Under the pieces are notes generated by a model. It ran no database searches, was not told the origin of the DNA, and saw only the letters and a list, made by a program, of their open reading frames with translations. 64,000 nucleotides of DNA from Rhodovulum bhavnagarense (GTDB lineage Bacteria; Pseudomonadota; Alphaproteobacteria; Rhodobacterales; Rhodobacteraceae), in NCBI RefSeq assembly GCF_004343505.1, contig NZ_SLXU01000001.1:372001-436000 (forward strand), read 5' to 3'. Each line of letters opens with the position of its first letter. Position 1 is the first letter of the stretch. Position numbers and translations under genes: made by a program. This document shows, in pieces, positions 9,195-18,344 of the stretch.

Positions 9195-10385
9195 ATGCCC
9201 CACGCGCTGACGCTGAATGCCGGATCGTCCTCTCTGAAATTCGCGCTGTTCGAACTGGGCGATTTGTCCGGTGCGCCCGCAGTCCGCATCACCGGCCTGA
9301 TCGAACGGATCGGCGGATCGTCTCACATGCGGGCCCAGCGCGCCGATGGCACGACGATTTCCGACGCGCCCCTGCCGCCCGAAGAGGCCGCCGATCACGA
9401 GACGGCGCTGGGCCGCGCGCTGGACCTGATCGGACAGGAGCGGCCCGATGCACGGGTCGTCGGAGTGGGGCACCGCGTGGTGCATGGTGGCCCCGACCAT
9501 GCCGTGCCGATCGTGCTGAATGCCGAGGCCCTTGAAAAGTTGCGCGCACTAGAACCTCTGGCACCGCTGCATCAGCCGCATAACCTGTCGGGTGTGCGTG
9601 CGGCCCTCGCGGCCTTTCCCGAGGCGGTCCAGGTGGCCTGTTTCGATACCGCCTTTCACCGGCACCACCCCTGGGTGAACGACACGTTCGCCTTGCCGCG
9701 CGGCTATTACGACAAGGGCGTGCGGCGCTACGGTTTCCACGGGCTGAGCTATGACTACATCTCTGGTCGGCTGGCCGAGATCGCGCCGCACCTGCATGCC
9801 GGGCGGGTGGTTGTGGCACATCTCGGCAACGGGGCCTCGATGTGCGGGATGATCGGCGGTCGCTCGATCGCCTCGTCGATGGGCTTTTCGGCGCTGGACG
9901 GGTTGCCGATGGGCACGCGCTCGGGGCAACTGGACCCCGGCGTCGTTCTCTACCTCATGAGCCAGGAGGGCATGGGCGCCGACGAGATCGCCGACCTGCT
10001 GTACAAGCGGTCGGGGCTTTTGGGGTTGTCGGGGCTGTCCAACGACATGCGCAAGCTGGAAGAGGCCGGCACCGACGCCGCGCGCGAGGCGATTGCCTAT
10101 TTCGTGTTCCGTGTCCGCCGCGAACTGGGGGGGCTTGCCGCGGCGCTTGGCGGGATTGATGCGCTGGTCTTCTGCGGCGGTATCGGCGAACATTCCGTGC
10201 ATGTCCGCCAGAAGGTCTGCGAAGGCATGGGCTGGATCGGGCTGGAACTGGACGAGGCGCGTAACATGCGCGGCGAGACCGTCGTCAGCACGGACCTGTC
10301 CCGCATTCGCGTGCTGGTAATTCCCACCGACGAGGAAATCGTCATCGCGCGCGCGGTGCGCGACATGCTGGCCCGGCGCGGCTAG
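9195..10385 (+). CDS. ackA: Acetate kinase
   Basis: Transfers phosphate from acetyl phosphate to ADP; 396 residues, the normal length. The ASKHA fold shows LTLNAGSSSLKFALFE at the start, GHRVVHGG, CFDTAFH, YGFHGLSYDYI, VVAHLGNGASMCG and the MGTRSGQLDPG loop near residue 240. It may accept propionate or butyrate as well. It follows the MaoC-Pta fusion with 4 nt between stop and start, so it is in the same operon. Its stop overlaps that of the convergent P-type ATPase gene by 4 nt, leaving no room for a terminator between them. Confidence 0.96.
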   Translation: MPHALTLNAGSSSLKFALFELGDLSGAPAVRITGLIERIGGSSHMRAQRADGTTISDAPLPPEEAADHETALGRALDLIGQERPDARVVGVGHRVVHGGPDHAVPIVLNAEALEKLRALEPLAPLHQPHNLSGVRAALAAFPEAVQVACFDTAFHRHHPWVNDTFALPRGYYDKGVRRYGFHGLSYDYISGRLAEIAPHLHAGRVVVAHLGNGASMCGMIGGRSIASSMGFSALDGLPMGTRSGQLDPGVVLYLMSQEGMGADEIADLLYKRSGLLGLSGLSNDMRKLEEAGTDAAREAIAYFVFRVRRELGGLAAALGGIDALVFCGGIGEHSVHVRQKVCEGMGWIGLELDEARNMRGETVVSTDLSRIRVLVIPTDEEIVIARAVRDMLARRG

Positions 10386-12976
10386 GGCCTGCGGACCTTG
10401 GAATTGCGTGTTTGAACATGGCGCGCGGCGACGGCCTTGGCCAGTTCCGGTACGACCACCAGGGGAAGCGCGAGAGCTGCGATCAGCCGCCACTCGGCCC
10501 AGCCCAGGGCCTGTGTCTGTAACAGTACCTGTAGCGGCGTCCAATAGATCGCGGCCATCTGCGCAGCCAGTGTTATGGTCAGCGCCACCAAGAGCAACGG
10601 GTTTGAAAACCAGCCGATCCGGGTACAGGGCAGGTGCAGCGAACGAAATGCAAAGACCGAGAGTTTCTCGAACACCACCATCGCGGTAAAGGCGGCGCTG
10701 CGGGCCAGATCCTCGCCCATGGGCAGCAGGGAATAGAAAATCCACAGGCTTGCCGTGCCCGTATAGGCGCCAAAGCCCAGGATGGCCAGAACTCCGCCTT
10801 TGCCCAGGATGGGCTGTGTCTTGGGGCGCGGGGGGCGATCCATTTGGCCGGGGGAAGACTTTTCCAGCCCCAGCGCCACCGCCGTCATCCCATCGGTCAC
10901 GAGGTTCATCCACAGGATCTGCGTCGCCAGAAAGATCAGCGGCCCGCCCAAGATCAGGTTCACGACCAGCGCCACCACCTCGCCCGCGTTCGAGGACAAC
11001 AGGTAGCGGACGAACTTGCGCACGTTTTCATATTGTCGCCGCCCCTCGCGGATCGCATGCAGGATCGTGGCGAAATTGTCATCCAGCAGCACCAGGTCGG
11101 CGGCATCGCGGGCGACATCGGTCCCGCGTGCGCCCATGGCAACACCGATATCTGCCTTTTTAAGGGCGGGGGCGTCATTCACCCCGTCGCCGGTCATGGC
11201 GACGACCTGCCCGGTTTGTTGCAGTGCGGTGACGATGCGCAGTTTCTGCGCGGGCGCGGTGCGCGCGAAAAGCACATCCTCGCGCAGGGCGGCGCGCAGG
11301 GCCGCATCGTCCATCGCCGCCAAGGCGTCGCCGTCGATTACCCGGCTTGGCCTCAGGCCCACCTGCCTGGCAATGGCTCGTGCGGTCAGGGCGGCGTCTC
11401 CGGTAATCAGGATCACGCGAATGCCGGCGGATTTCGCTGCGCGGATCGCCGGACCCACCTCTGCGCGCGGCGGGTCGATCAGTCCGACGAACCCCAGAAA
11501 GGTAAGGCCTGCCTCGTCCTCTGGCAGGCGCATGTCCTGTTGTCGCCTGCGGGCCAGCGCGATGACCCTCAGACCGTTCGAGGCCATCCGTTCATACTCG
11601 GCTTGAAGTCCAGCCCGCACGGCCCCTTCCAGAGGCTCTGGCCCCGACACGCCCATGACATGGGTGCAGCGCGCCAGCACCGGCTCGGGCGCACCCTTGG
11701 TATGCAGCACGTACCCCTCCGGGCCAAGAGCAAGAACGCTCATCCGCTTGCGCTCGGATGAAAACGGCAATTCGGCAAGCGCCGCGTTGCGACCGGGCAG
11801 CGGCGCCCAGCCCTTGTAGGCCAGTGTCACCAAGGCCCCCTCGGTTGGCTCGCCCAGCATCTGCCAATCATCGCCCGCCCGGCGCAGCCGTGCATGGTTG
11901 CAAACCAGCGCTGTTTCCAAAAGCGCGCCAAGCGCCGTGTCGCAATCAGCCCGCACCCGGCGACCTGCCCGCGCGATATGGCCGGTCGGGTCGTAGCCGG
12001 TGCCGGTCACGTCATAACGGCCCGCCGCCATGACCACCTGCACGGCTGTCATCCTGTCCTCGGTCAGCGTGCCCGTCTTGTCGGTGCAGATAACAGATGC
12101 CGCGCCCAGCGTTTCCACCGCCTGCAACCTGCGGGCCAGCGCCTTTTGGCGCACCATCGCTTGTGCCCCCAGCGCAAGCGTGATGGTGACCACCACCGGC
12201 AGGCCCTCGGGCACGATGGCAACCGCCAGGGACAGCGCGGTCATGAACATCTCTGTCAAGGGCTTGCCGACGCTCACCCCCAACATGCCGATCAGCGCCG
12301 CAACGCAAAGCGCGGCCAGGCCCATCTGCCGGGCCAGCCGGCCAAGTTGTCGTTGCAGGGGGGTGCGCTTGGGGCCGACCGATCCGGTCAGTATCGCGAT
12401 CTTGCCGAACCGGCTACGCGTGCCGGTGGCGGTAACCATGCCTTCGGCCCGGCCCGCCACCACTATGGTGCCCATGAACAGGGGATCGCCCGCTTCCTTG
12501 GTAACGGGTACGGATTCCCCGGTCAGGGCGCTTTCATCGGCTTTTATCTGCACCGCGAGCAACAGGTCCATATCGGCCGGAACCCGGTCGCCAGTCTCGA
12601 CGATCACCACGTCGCCGGGCACGATCTCTTGGGCGGGCAATTGCCGTTCCTCACCGTCGCGACGCACCCGTGCGACCGAGGCGACCATGCGGCCAAGCGC
12701 GGCAAGGGCGGTTTCGGCCCGCCATTCCTGCACAAAGCCCAACACGCCGTTCAAGATCACCACGACCATGATCGCCAGTGCGTCGGTCCGTTCGCCCAAT
12801 GCCAGCGCAATCGCGGCGGCGACGATCAGGATCACCACGAGAAGCCCGGCGAACTGGCGCAAGAATATCACGGCGGGCGAAACGCGCGGCCCCTCGGCGA
12901 GGCGGTTCGCCCCGACCCGCGCCAGCCGGATGCAGGCCTCGGCCTGTGTCAGTCCTAGGGATCGGTCGGGCGTCAT
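10382..12976 (-). CDS. Type II (SERCA/PMA-like) cation-transporting P-type ATPase
   Basis: An 864-residue membrane ATPase with an N-terminal cation-ATPase domain (SLGLTQAEACIRL), the actuator loop DESALTGESVPVTK at 147-160, the ion-site PEGLPVVVTITLALG at 256-270, phosphorylation Asp299 in CTDKTGTLTEDR, the hinge TGDGVNDAPALKKADIGVAMG and a C-terminal membrane bundle. PEGLP plus overall length place it with Ca2+/Mn2+ pumps of the SERCA/PMR1 branch, although the ion cannot be proven. It is transcribed divergently from ppsA. A minus-strand TAGAGT at 13007-13002 lies where a -10 would be for activation from the FNR-type box at 13029. Confidence 0.9.
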   Translation of the reverse strand: MTPDRSLGLTQAEACIRLARVGANRLAEGPRVSPAVIFLRQFAGLLVVILIVAAAIALALGERTDALAIMVVVILNGVLGFVQEWRAETALAALGRMVASVARVRRDGEERQLPAQEIVPGDVVIVETGDRVPADMDLLLAVQIKADESALTGESVPVTKEAGDPLFMGTIVVAGRAEGMVTATGTRSRFGKIAILTGSVGPKRTPLQRQLGRLARQMGLAALCVAALIGMLGVSVGKPLTEMFMTALSLAVAIVPEGLPVVVTITLALGAQAMVRQKALARRLQAVETLGAASVICTDKTGTLTEDRMTAVQVVMAAGRYDVTGTGYDPTGHIARAGRRVRADCDTALGALLETALVCNHARLRRAGDDWQMLGEPTEGALVTLAYKGWAPLPGRNAALAELPFSSERKRMSVLALGPEGYVLHTKGAPEPVLARCTHVMGVSGPEPLEGAVRAGLQAEYERMASNGLRVIALARRRQQDMRLPEDEAGLTFLGFVGLIDPPRAEVGPAIRAAKSAGIRVILITGDAALTARAIARQVGLRPSRVIDGDALAAMDDAALRAALREDVLFARTAPAQKLRIVTALQQTGQVVAMTGDGVNDAPALKKADIGVAMGARGTDVARDAADLVLLDDNFATILHAIREGRRQYENVRKFVRYLLSSNAGEVVALVVNLILGGPLIFLATQILWMNLVTDGMTAVALGLEKSSPGQMDRPPRPKTQPILGKGGVLAILGFGAYTGTASLWIFYSLLPMGEDLARSAAFTAMVVFEKLSVFAFRSLHLPCTRIGWFSNPLLLVALTITLAAQMAAIYWTPLQVLLQTQALGWAEWRLIAALALPLVVVPELAKAVAARHVQTRNSKVRRP

Positions 12977-13028
12977 GTGCCGCTCGGGTTGGAATGGTGC
13001 AACTCTACATGGGCCAGATTTGTTTGCC

Positions 13029-13042
13029 TTGATGCGGATCAA
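13029..13042. promoter_or_regulatory. Perfect FNR-type box between P-type ATPase and ppsA
   Basis: TTGATGCGGATCAA is an exact match to the FNR/FnrL/Dnr consensus TTGAT-N4-ATCAA. It is centred at 13035.5 in the 131-base divergent intergenic region. About 41 bases away on each side lie weak -10-like hexamers: TAGTCT near 13066 toward ppsA and TAGAGT at 13007-13002 toward the ATPase. That spacing would allow class II activation of both genes under low oxygen. The match is seen directly; the regulator and effect are inferred. Confidence 0.75.
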
Positions 13043-13107
13043 CGCAAGGTTTCGTTCTGCATGCCTAGTCTCTGGCAAGGCCGTTCCAATCTGCGGGAGG
13101 ATGTCAG

Positions 13108-15474
13108 ATGGGTGCCCATATCCGGTGGTTCGAGTCCCTACGGCGTGGTGACGTCGCAACGGTCGGGGGCAAGAATGCCTCGCTGGGCGAAATGGTGGCC
13201 GCACTGGCCGGGCAAGGCATCAAGGTGCCCGCCGGCTTTGCCACCACGGCTGATGCTTATCGCGCGTTTCTTGCGCATAACGACCTGGAGGCCCGGATCA
13301 CGGCGTCGCTGGCGGCACTCGACGCTCACCGGACCGAGTTGCACGAGGCGGGCACGACGATCCGCCGGATGATCCGCGAGGGCCACTGGCCCGACAACAT
13401 CCGCGCCGAGATCCGTGACGCCTATGCCGAACTGTCGCGCCGGTCGGGCGTTGACGCGGTGCCGGTCGCCGTGCGCAGTTCCGCAACCGCCGAGGACCTA
13501 CCCGATGCCAGTTTCGCCGGCCAGCAGGAAACCTATCTCAACGTGCGTGGCCCCGACGACCTGCTGGCGGCCTGCCGGCGCTGTTTCGCGTCGCTGTTCA
13601 CCGACCGGGCGATCACCTATCGCCGGATCAAGGGGTTCGATCACGACAAGGTCGCGCTGTCGATCGGGGTGCAGCGGATGGTGCGCTCGGATATCGGCGG
13701 CTCGGGCGTTATGTTCTCTCTCGATACCGAGACGGGCTATCCCGATCTCGTGCTGATCAACGCCGCCTGGGGGCTGGGCGAGAACGTCGTTCAGGGCGCT
13801 GTCACCCCCGACGAATACCAGGTCTACAAGCCCTTCCTCGACCGGCCAGGCCTGGTGCCGATCCTGGAAAAGGGGCTGGGTGCCAAGGAAAAGAAGATGA
13901 TCTACGGCCGCGACGGGCAATCGACCCGGAACGTGCCAACATCCAGGGCGGAGCGCGGGCAGTTCGTGCTGTCGGACGCCGAGATCCTCGACCTCGCCCG
14001 CATGGCCGTCACGATCGAACGCCATTACGGCATGCCGATGGACATGGAATGGGCCCGCGACGGCGAGACGGGCGAGCTTTTCATCGTGCAGGCCCGCCCC
14101 GAGACCGTACAGTCGCGCGCGGATGCCGCGGGCTTCCGCAGCTATACAGTCCACGACAAGGGCAGGACGCTTCTGACCGGCCTTTCCGTCGGCGCGGGCC
14201 TTGCCAGCGGCCATGTCTGCGTGATCGAAAGCGCCAAGGACATCGACCGCTTTGTCGATGGCGCGATCCTCGTCACCTCGATCACCGACCCCGACTGGGT
14301 GCCGATCATGAAGCGCGCCGCCGCGATCGTCACCGATCATGGCGGGCGCACCAGCCATGCCGCCATCGTCAGCCGCGAACTGGGCCTGCCCGCCATCGTC
14401 GGCACGGGCGACGCCACCCACATCCTGCATGACCAGCAGGAGGTGACGGTATCCTGCGCCGAGGGCGAGACCGGCTATGTATACGAGGGGATGGCGGAAT
14501 ATTCCGTCGAGGATATCGCGCTGTCGGACGTGCGCGAGACAAAGACGCGGGTGATGCTGAACATGGCGAACCCATCGGCCGCGATCCGCTGGTGGCGGCT
14601 GCCCTCGGCGGGCGTGGGCCTGGCCCGGATGGAATTCGTCATCAACAATGCGATCAAGGCGCACCCGATGGCGTTGATCCACCCTGAGCGACTGGATGAG
14701 CCGACGCGTGAGGAAATCGAAAGACTCACATCAGGTTTCCAAGATAAAATACAGTTTTTCTTGGAAAAACTTTCGATGGGGTTGTCGCGCATCGCGGCCC
14801 CCGTCTATCCCGAGCCGGTCATCGTGCGGATGAGTGATTTCAAGACAAACGAATACGCCGAGCTGCTGGGCGGGCGGGGTTTCGAGCCCAGGGAAGAGAA
14901 CCCGATGATCGGCTTTCGCGGCGCATCTCGTTACTATTCAGATGCTTATGCACCGGGCTTCGCGCTGGAATGCCAGGCGATCCGACGGCTGCGCGATGAG
15001 ATGGGCTTCGACAACGTGATCGTCATGATCCCGTTCTGTCGAACCCCCGAAGAGGCCGACCGCGTGCTTGAAGTCATGGCTGCAAACGGTTTGAAACGCG
15101 GTGAAAATGGCTTGAAGGTCTACGTGATGTGCGAGGTGCCGTCGAATGTGATCCTCGCCGAGGAATTCGCGCGCCGCTTCGACGGGTTCTCGATCGGGTC
15201 TAACGACCTGACGCAGCTGACGCTGGGGGTGGACCGGGATTCCGAGGCGTTGGCCACGCTGTTCGACGAACGCAACGCCGCCGTTCAGTGGATGATCCGG
15301 TCCGTGATCGAACGTGCCCACGCGGTCGGGTGCAAGGTCGGCTTTTGCGGACAGGCGCCTTCGAACGATCCCGGTTTCGCGCGCCTGCTGGTCGGCTACG
15401 GCATCGACACGATCTCGGTCACGCCCGACAGCTTTCTCGCCGTCAAGCGCAACGTCGCGGAGGCCGAGCGCTGA
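13108..15474 (+). CDS. ppsA: Phosphoenolpyruvate synthase
   Basis: Converts pyruvate, ATP and water to PEP, AMP and phosphate. The 788 residues match the family. The N-terminal ATP-binding domain starts GGKNASLGEMVAAL and contains RSSATAEDLPDASFAGQQET. The phosphohistidine domain has GGRTSHAAIVSRELGLPAIV with catalytic His417. The C-terminal PEP/pyruvate barrel has GSNDLTQLTLGVDRDS and VGFCGQAPSNDP, with the conserved Cys. The ATG is preceded by GGGAGGA. It diverges from the P-type ATPase, with an FNR-type box between them, which suggests use when oxygen is low and pyruvate or acetyl-CoA overflow matters. Confidence 0.97.
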   Translation: MGAHIRWFESLRRGDVATVGGKNASLGEMVAALAGQGIKVPAGFATTADAYRAFLAHNDLEARITASLAALDAHRTELHEAGTTIRRMIREGHWPDNIRAEIRDAYAELSRRSGVDAVPVAVRSSATAEDLPDASFAGQQETYLNVRGPDDLLAACRRCFASLFTDRAITYRRIKGFDHDKVALSIGVQRMVRSDIGGSGVMFSLDTETGYPDLVLINAAWGLGENVVQGAVTPDEYQVYKPFLDRPGLVPILEKGLGAKEKKMIYGRDGQSTRNVPTSRAERGQFVLSDAEILDLARMAVTIERHYGMPMDMEWARDGETGELFIVQARPETVQSRADAAGFRSYTVHDKGRTLLTGLSVGAGLASGHVCVIESAKDIDRFVDGAILVTSITDPDWVPIMKRAAAIVTDHGGRTSHAAIVSRELGLPAIVGTGDATHILHDQQEVTVSCAEGETGYVYEGMAEYSVEDIALSDVRETKTRVMLNMANPSAAIRWWRLPSAGVGLARMEFVINNAIKAHPMALIHPERLDEPTREEIERLTSGFQDKIQFFLEKLSMGLSRIAAPVYPEPVIVRMSDFKTNEYAELLGGRGFEPREENPMIGFRGASRYYSDAYAPGFALECQAIRRLRDEMGFDNVIVMIPFCRTPEEADRVLEVMAANGLKRGENGLKVYVMCEVPSNVILAEEFARRFDGFSIGSNDLTQLTLGVDRDSEALATLFDERNAAVQWMIRSVIERAHAVGCKVGFCGQAPSNDPGFARLLVGYGIDTISVTPDSFLAVKRNVAEAER

Positions 15475-15515
15475 GAGGGCTGGACCGAGGTCAAGAATCC
15501 GGCGACATCTTTGTC

Positions 15516-15959
15516 ATGTTGCTTCAGATCTCCATCGGCACGGGGCTGATCCTTGCCACGATCCTGATCGCCGCGGCAGGCTTCTGGCTGGGCGAGGCGT
15601 TGGTGAGCGTCTTCAACGCCTGGCTTATCCGTCGTCCGCACCCGCCCAAACTGGCGCTTGTGCTGGTCGTCTCCGTAGTGCTGGTTTTGGGAATGATGAC
15701 CGCCTCGGTCTGGATCTGGGCGCTCGCCTTCGTGGGGTTGCAGGTCTTCGAAACGATTGAGCCGGCCGCGTATTTCTCACTCGTTTCCTTTACCACGCTG
15801 GGCTTCGGCGACATCCTCCTGCCGGTCGAGTGGCGCATTCTCGGCGGCATGGCCGCCGCGAATGGACTGCTGAATATAGGGCTGTACACCGCGGTTCTGG
15901 TCGAGGCCCTGCGCCGTGTCCGGTCCGAGCAGGTGCGCGGCGTGGTGGACGAACGCTAG
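15516..15959 (+). CDS. Two-TM potassium channel-like protein
   Basis: A 147-residue inner-membrane protein. An N-terminal helix (residues 5-25) is followed by a second segment around 48-70, then a pore loop YFSLVSFTTLGFGDILLP whose TLGFGD is a variant of the TVGYGD potassium filter, and a last helix NGLLNIGLYTAVLVEAL. This is the Ion_trans_2 (PF07885) layout. The RCK domain of full K+ channels is absent, so it would work as a bare pore. The ATG 41 nt after ppsA has no clear ribosome site, so the start is uncertain. Gating and selectivity are unknown. Confidence 0.78.
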   Translation: MLLQISIGTGLILATILIAAAGFWLGEALVSVFNAWLIRRPHPPKLALVLVVSVVLVLGMMTASVWIWALAFVGLQVFETIEPAAYFSLVSFTTLGFGDILLPVEWRILGGMAAANGLLNIGLYTAVLVEALRRVRSEQVRGVVDER

Positions 15960-15962
15960 GGC

Positions 15963-16014
15963 CTTCTTCTTGGTTCAAATACCCCGCCGGAGGCACGCGC
16001 CCGGCACGGGCGCG
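15963..16014. terminator. Terminator-like dispersed element, copy 1 (convergent gene ends)
   Basis: Core TTCTTCTTGG followed by AAATACCCC and then a perfect 8-bp stem CGCGCCCG/CGGGCGCG with a 3-base loop (15996-16014). Read from right to left it is a GC hairpin followed by a pyrimidine-poor to T-rich tail, as in intrinsic terminators. It fills the gap between the K+ channel gene and the ynjD stop codon. Five more copies occur in the window, all at gene 3' ends. Confidence 0.7.
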
Positions 16015-16650
16015 TCAATCCAGATCTATCCTCGCCCCCCCGGCGGCTTGCGCATCCTCGGCATCGTGGGTCACCAGAATGACCGGTAGCCCTCCGGCCC
16101 GTGCCCGCCCGAGAACCATCTGCCGGATCTGTCCGCGCAATTGCGCATCCAGTCGCGAGAAAGGCTCGTCCAGCAAGAGTGCGCGCGGCTCGGCCAGCAA
16201 CATCCGCATCAGCGCCACCCGCGCCTTCTGCCCCCCTGATAACGTGGCAGGATCGCGCGTGCCAAAGCCGGACAGGCCGATCTCTTCCAAGGCGCGCTGG
16301 ACTCGCGCCTGTCGCTCGGCACGCCCCCGCACATGGCGCGGCAGGGCAAAGGCCAGGTTGCCCGCGACGCTCAGATGCGGGAACAGCAAGCTGTCCTGGA
16401 AAAGTATGCCGACCCCACGGGCCTCCGGCGGCAGGCCGGTGATCTCGCGCCCGTCCAACCAGATCCGCCCCGTCATGGCAAAGCCGGCTGGCAGCGTGCC
16501 CATGATCGCGGCCAGAAGCGTGGATTTGCCGATCCCCGAGGGCCCCATCACGCTGAGGACTTCGCCGGGCCGCACGGTGGCTTCGACTTCCAGCAGTGGC
16601 CGCCCCCCGCGCGTGATCCGCAGATCCTCCAGCCGTAACGCCGCGCTCAT
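16015..16650 (-). CDS. ynjD: ABC transporter ATP-binding protein, YnjD type
   Basis: A 211-residue ATPase subunit with Walker A GPSGIGKSTLLAAI, Q-loop GILFQDSLLFPHL, signature LSGGQKARVALMR, Walker B ALLLDEPFSRLD and the switch His in LVTHDAEDA. It powers the importer encoded with the two genes upstream. The start at 16650 overlaps the stop of ynjC (ATGA). The open frame continues far upstream through ynjC, but the Met at 16650 is where the ATPase fold starts. Assignment to the E. coli YnjBCD family rests mainly on the substrate-binding gene; substrate unknown. Confidence 0.85.
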   Translation of the reverse strand: MSAALRLEDLRITRGGRPLLEVEATVRPGEVLSVMGPSGIGKSTLLAAIMGTLPAGFAMTGRIWLDGREITGLPPEARGVGILFQDSLLFPHLSVAGNLAFALPRHVRGRAERQARVQRALEEIGLSGFGTRDPATLSGGQKARVALMRMLLAEPRALLLDEPFSRLDAQLRGQIRQMVLGRARAGGLPVILVTHDAEDAQAAGGARIDLD

Positions 16651-18341
16651 GCCGTTCTCAATCCCCGGCGGTTCCGGGTAACGATCCGGGGCAGGGCCAG
16701 CGCCAGCGCAAAGCCGAGCATGACCAGTCCGGTCTGCATCAGCGCCGTGACACCGATCACCCGCCGATCCCCGCCCGAGGCCAGCGCCACCGCCTCGGTC
16801 GTCAATGTCTGCACCCGCCCGCCGCCGATCAGCAGGCTGGGCAGGTATTGCCCGACCGAAACGGCGAATCCCACCGCCGTCGCTGTCAGCACCGGCGCGA
16901 TCAGCATTGGCAGGCGCACGCTCCAGAAAATGCGCCAAGGCCCCGCGCCCAGCGTGGCGGCTACCGTCGCATGACGTGCATCCCATGCCCTCCAGGGGGC
17001 GGCCATGGACAATAGAACATAAGGCAGCACAAAGACGAGATGGCCGATCACCACGACGCCCATCCCGGCTGTCATACCCGCGACAAGCGCAAGGCTCTGC
17101 ATCCCCGGCAGAAACGCCACCTGCGGCACCAGCAACGGCAGGTATAACAGCCAAAGACCGCCGCTGACGCGTGCGCCGCGCATCGATCCGAAACGATACT
17201 CGGCCTCCAGGCAGGCCAGCACCAGCACCAGTGCCAGTGCCGTGGCAACGGTTCCGATCCAGACCGTGCGCCCCAAAGTCCCGGCCAGCGCAGGCGCCTG
17301 GGTTGCCCAGTACCGCAGCGTGATACCCTCCGGCCAAGGCTCGGGAAAGCGCCAGAACCCTGCCACCGACCACGTGGCGAGCCCTGCAAGCCCGGCCACC
17401 ACGGCACCGCCGGCCAGCAATACCGTGACCAGCCCGAGCATCCTGAGCACCCCTTCGCCATGGCCGCGCCCGCCGCTCTCGGCCCAGCGACGCCCGGCCT
17501 GTCCAAGGACATGCTCGCAAAGGTGCCACAGGGCCATCGCCCCGAGCACCAGCCCAAGTTGCAGCATCGCGCCGGCCGATGCGATGAAGCGCATGGACAG
17601 GTCCGGGTCGGCCATCCAGCGCACCACCTGCACCGCCAGGGGGGGCGGGGTGTTTGGCCCGAGGATGATCGCGACATCGACAACCGACATCGAGTAGGCC
17701 AGCACCGCGTAGACCGGCAGGCGGATCTGGGGATAGACCGCGGGAAAAACGACCTTCATCCAGCCGGTGACCGGCCCGTACCCCAGGGCGCGTGCGACCT
17801 CCATTCTGGATGGGGCGCCGGCCTGGGGCAGGGCGGCCAGCGTCATCAACATGAGAAAAGGCACCTCTTTCGCCACCAGCCCGGCCACCATTGCCGCCCC
17901 CCAGGGGTCTTGGACGATCAACAGGTCCGGCGGGTTTTCCCAGCCTGTCGCCCAAGGCGACAGCGCCCGTGCGATCCAGCCCGAGGGTGCGATCAGGAAA
18001 ACAATGCCAAGGGCTGCGGCGGCATGGGGAACCGACAACAGCGGCGCCAGCACCCGCTCCAGCCCGCGCATCGTCCTGCTGCCCTGCCAGCCCGCCACGA
18101 ACAGAACGACCACCATCAGCGAGACCGCCGTCGCCGTCAGTCCCGTGCCCAGCGACAGCGCCACCGCGCGCTCTAGGCCCGGCCAGTCGAAAAGCGCTTC
18201 AAAGGGCGCTATTGCCGGGCGTTCTCCGCCCAGGGCGGGCAATATCCCCAGCGCCGGGGCCAGCGTGCCCGCCAGCCCGGCCGCCACGGGCCCAAGCATC
18301 AGGGCCAGCGTCACCGCCGGGGCCGCGCGCAGCGGGCGCAT
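16647..18341 (-). CDS. ynjC: ABC transporter permease, two-domain, YnjC type
   Basis: A 564-residue inner-membrane permease made of two fused BPD_transp_1 halves, each with about six hydrophobic segments. EAA-like loops occur at EVARALGYGPVTGWMKVVFP and later ATVAATLGAGPWRIFWSV. The fused layout is found in the iron(III), thiamine and YnjC permeases. It is coupled by 4-nt overlap to ynjD and lies 3 nt after the ynjB stop, so the three genes form one operon ynjBCD. The transported compound is not known for this family; metal or thiamine-like cargo has been suggested by fold only. Confidence 0.85.
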   Translation of the reverse strand: MRPLRAAPAVTLALMLGPVAAGLAGTLAPALGILPALGGERPAIAPFEALFDWPGLERAVALSLGTGLTATAVSLMVVVLFVAGWQGSRTMRGLERVLAPLLSVPHAAAALGIVFLIAPSGWIARALSPWATGWENPPDLLIVQDPWGAAMVAGLVAKEVPFLMLMTLAALPQAGAPSRMEVARALGYGPVTGWMKVVFPAVYPQIRLPVYAVLAYSMSVVDVAIILGPNTPPPLAVQVVRWMADPDLSMRFIASAGAMLQLGLVLGAMALWHLCEHVLGQAGRRWAESGGRGHGEGVLRMLGLVTVLLAGGAVVAGLAGLATWSVAGFWRFPEPWPEGITLRYWATQAPALAGTLGRTVWIGTVATALALVLVLACLEAEYRFGSMRGARVSGGLWLLYLPLLVPQVAFLPGMQSLALVAGMTAGMGVVVIGHLVFVLPYVLLSMAAPWRAWDARHATVAATLGAGPWRIFWSVRLPMLIAPVLTATAVGFAVSVGQYLPSLLIGGGRVQTLTTEAVALASGGDRRVIGVTALMQTGLVMLGFALALALPRIVTRNRRGLRTA

Positions 18342-18344
18342 CGC

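Noticed and set aside
16015-17955. Continuous frame that would fuse a 435-residue extension to YnjD
   Set aside because: The extension lies over ynjC in another frame, and the ATPase fold starts at 16650 with a normal ATGA junction.
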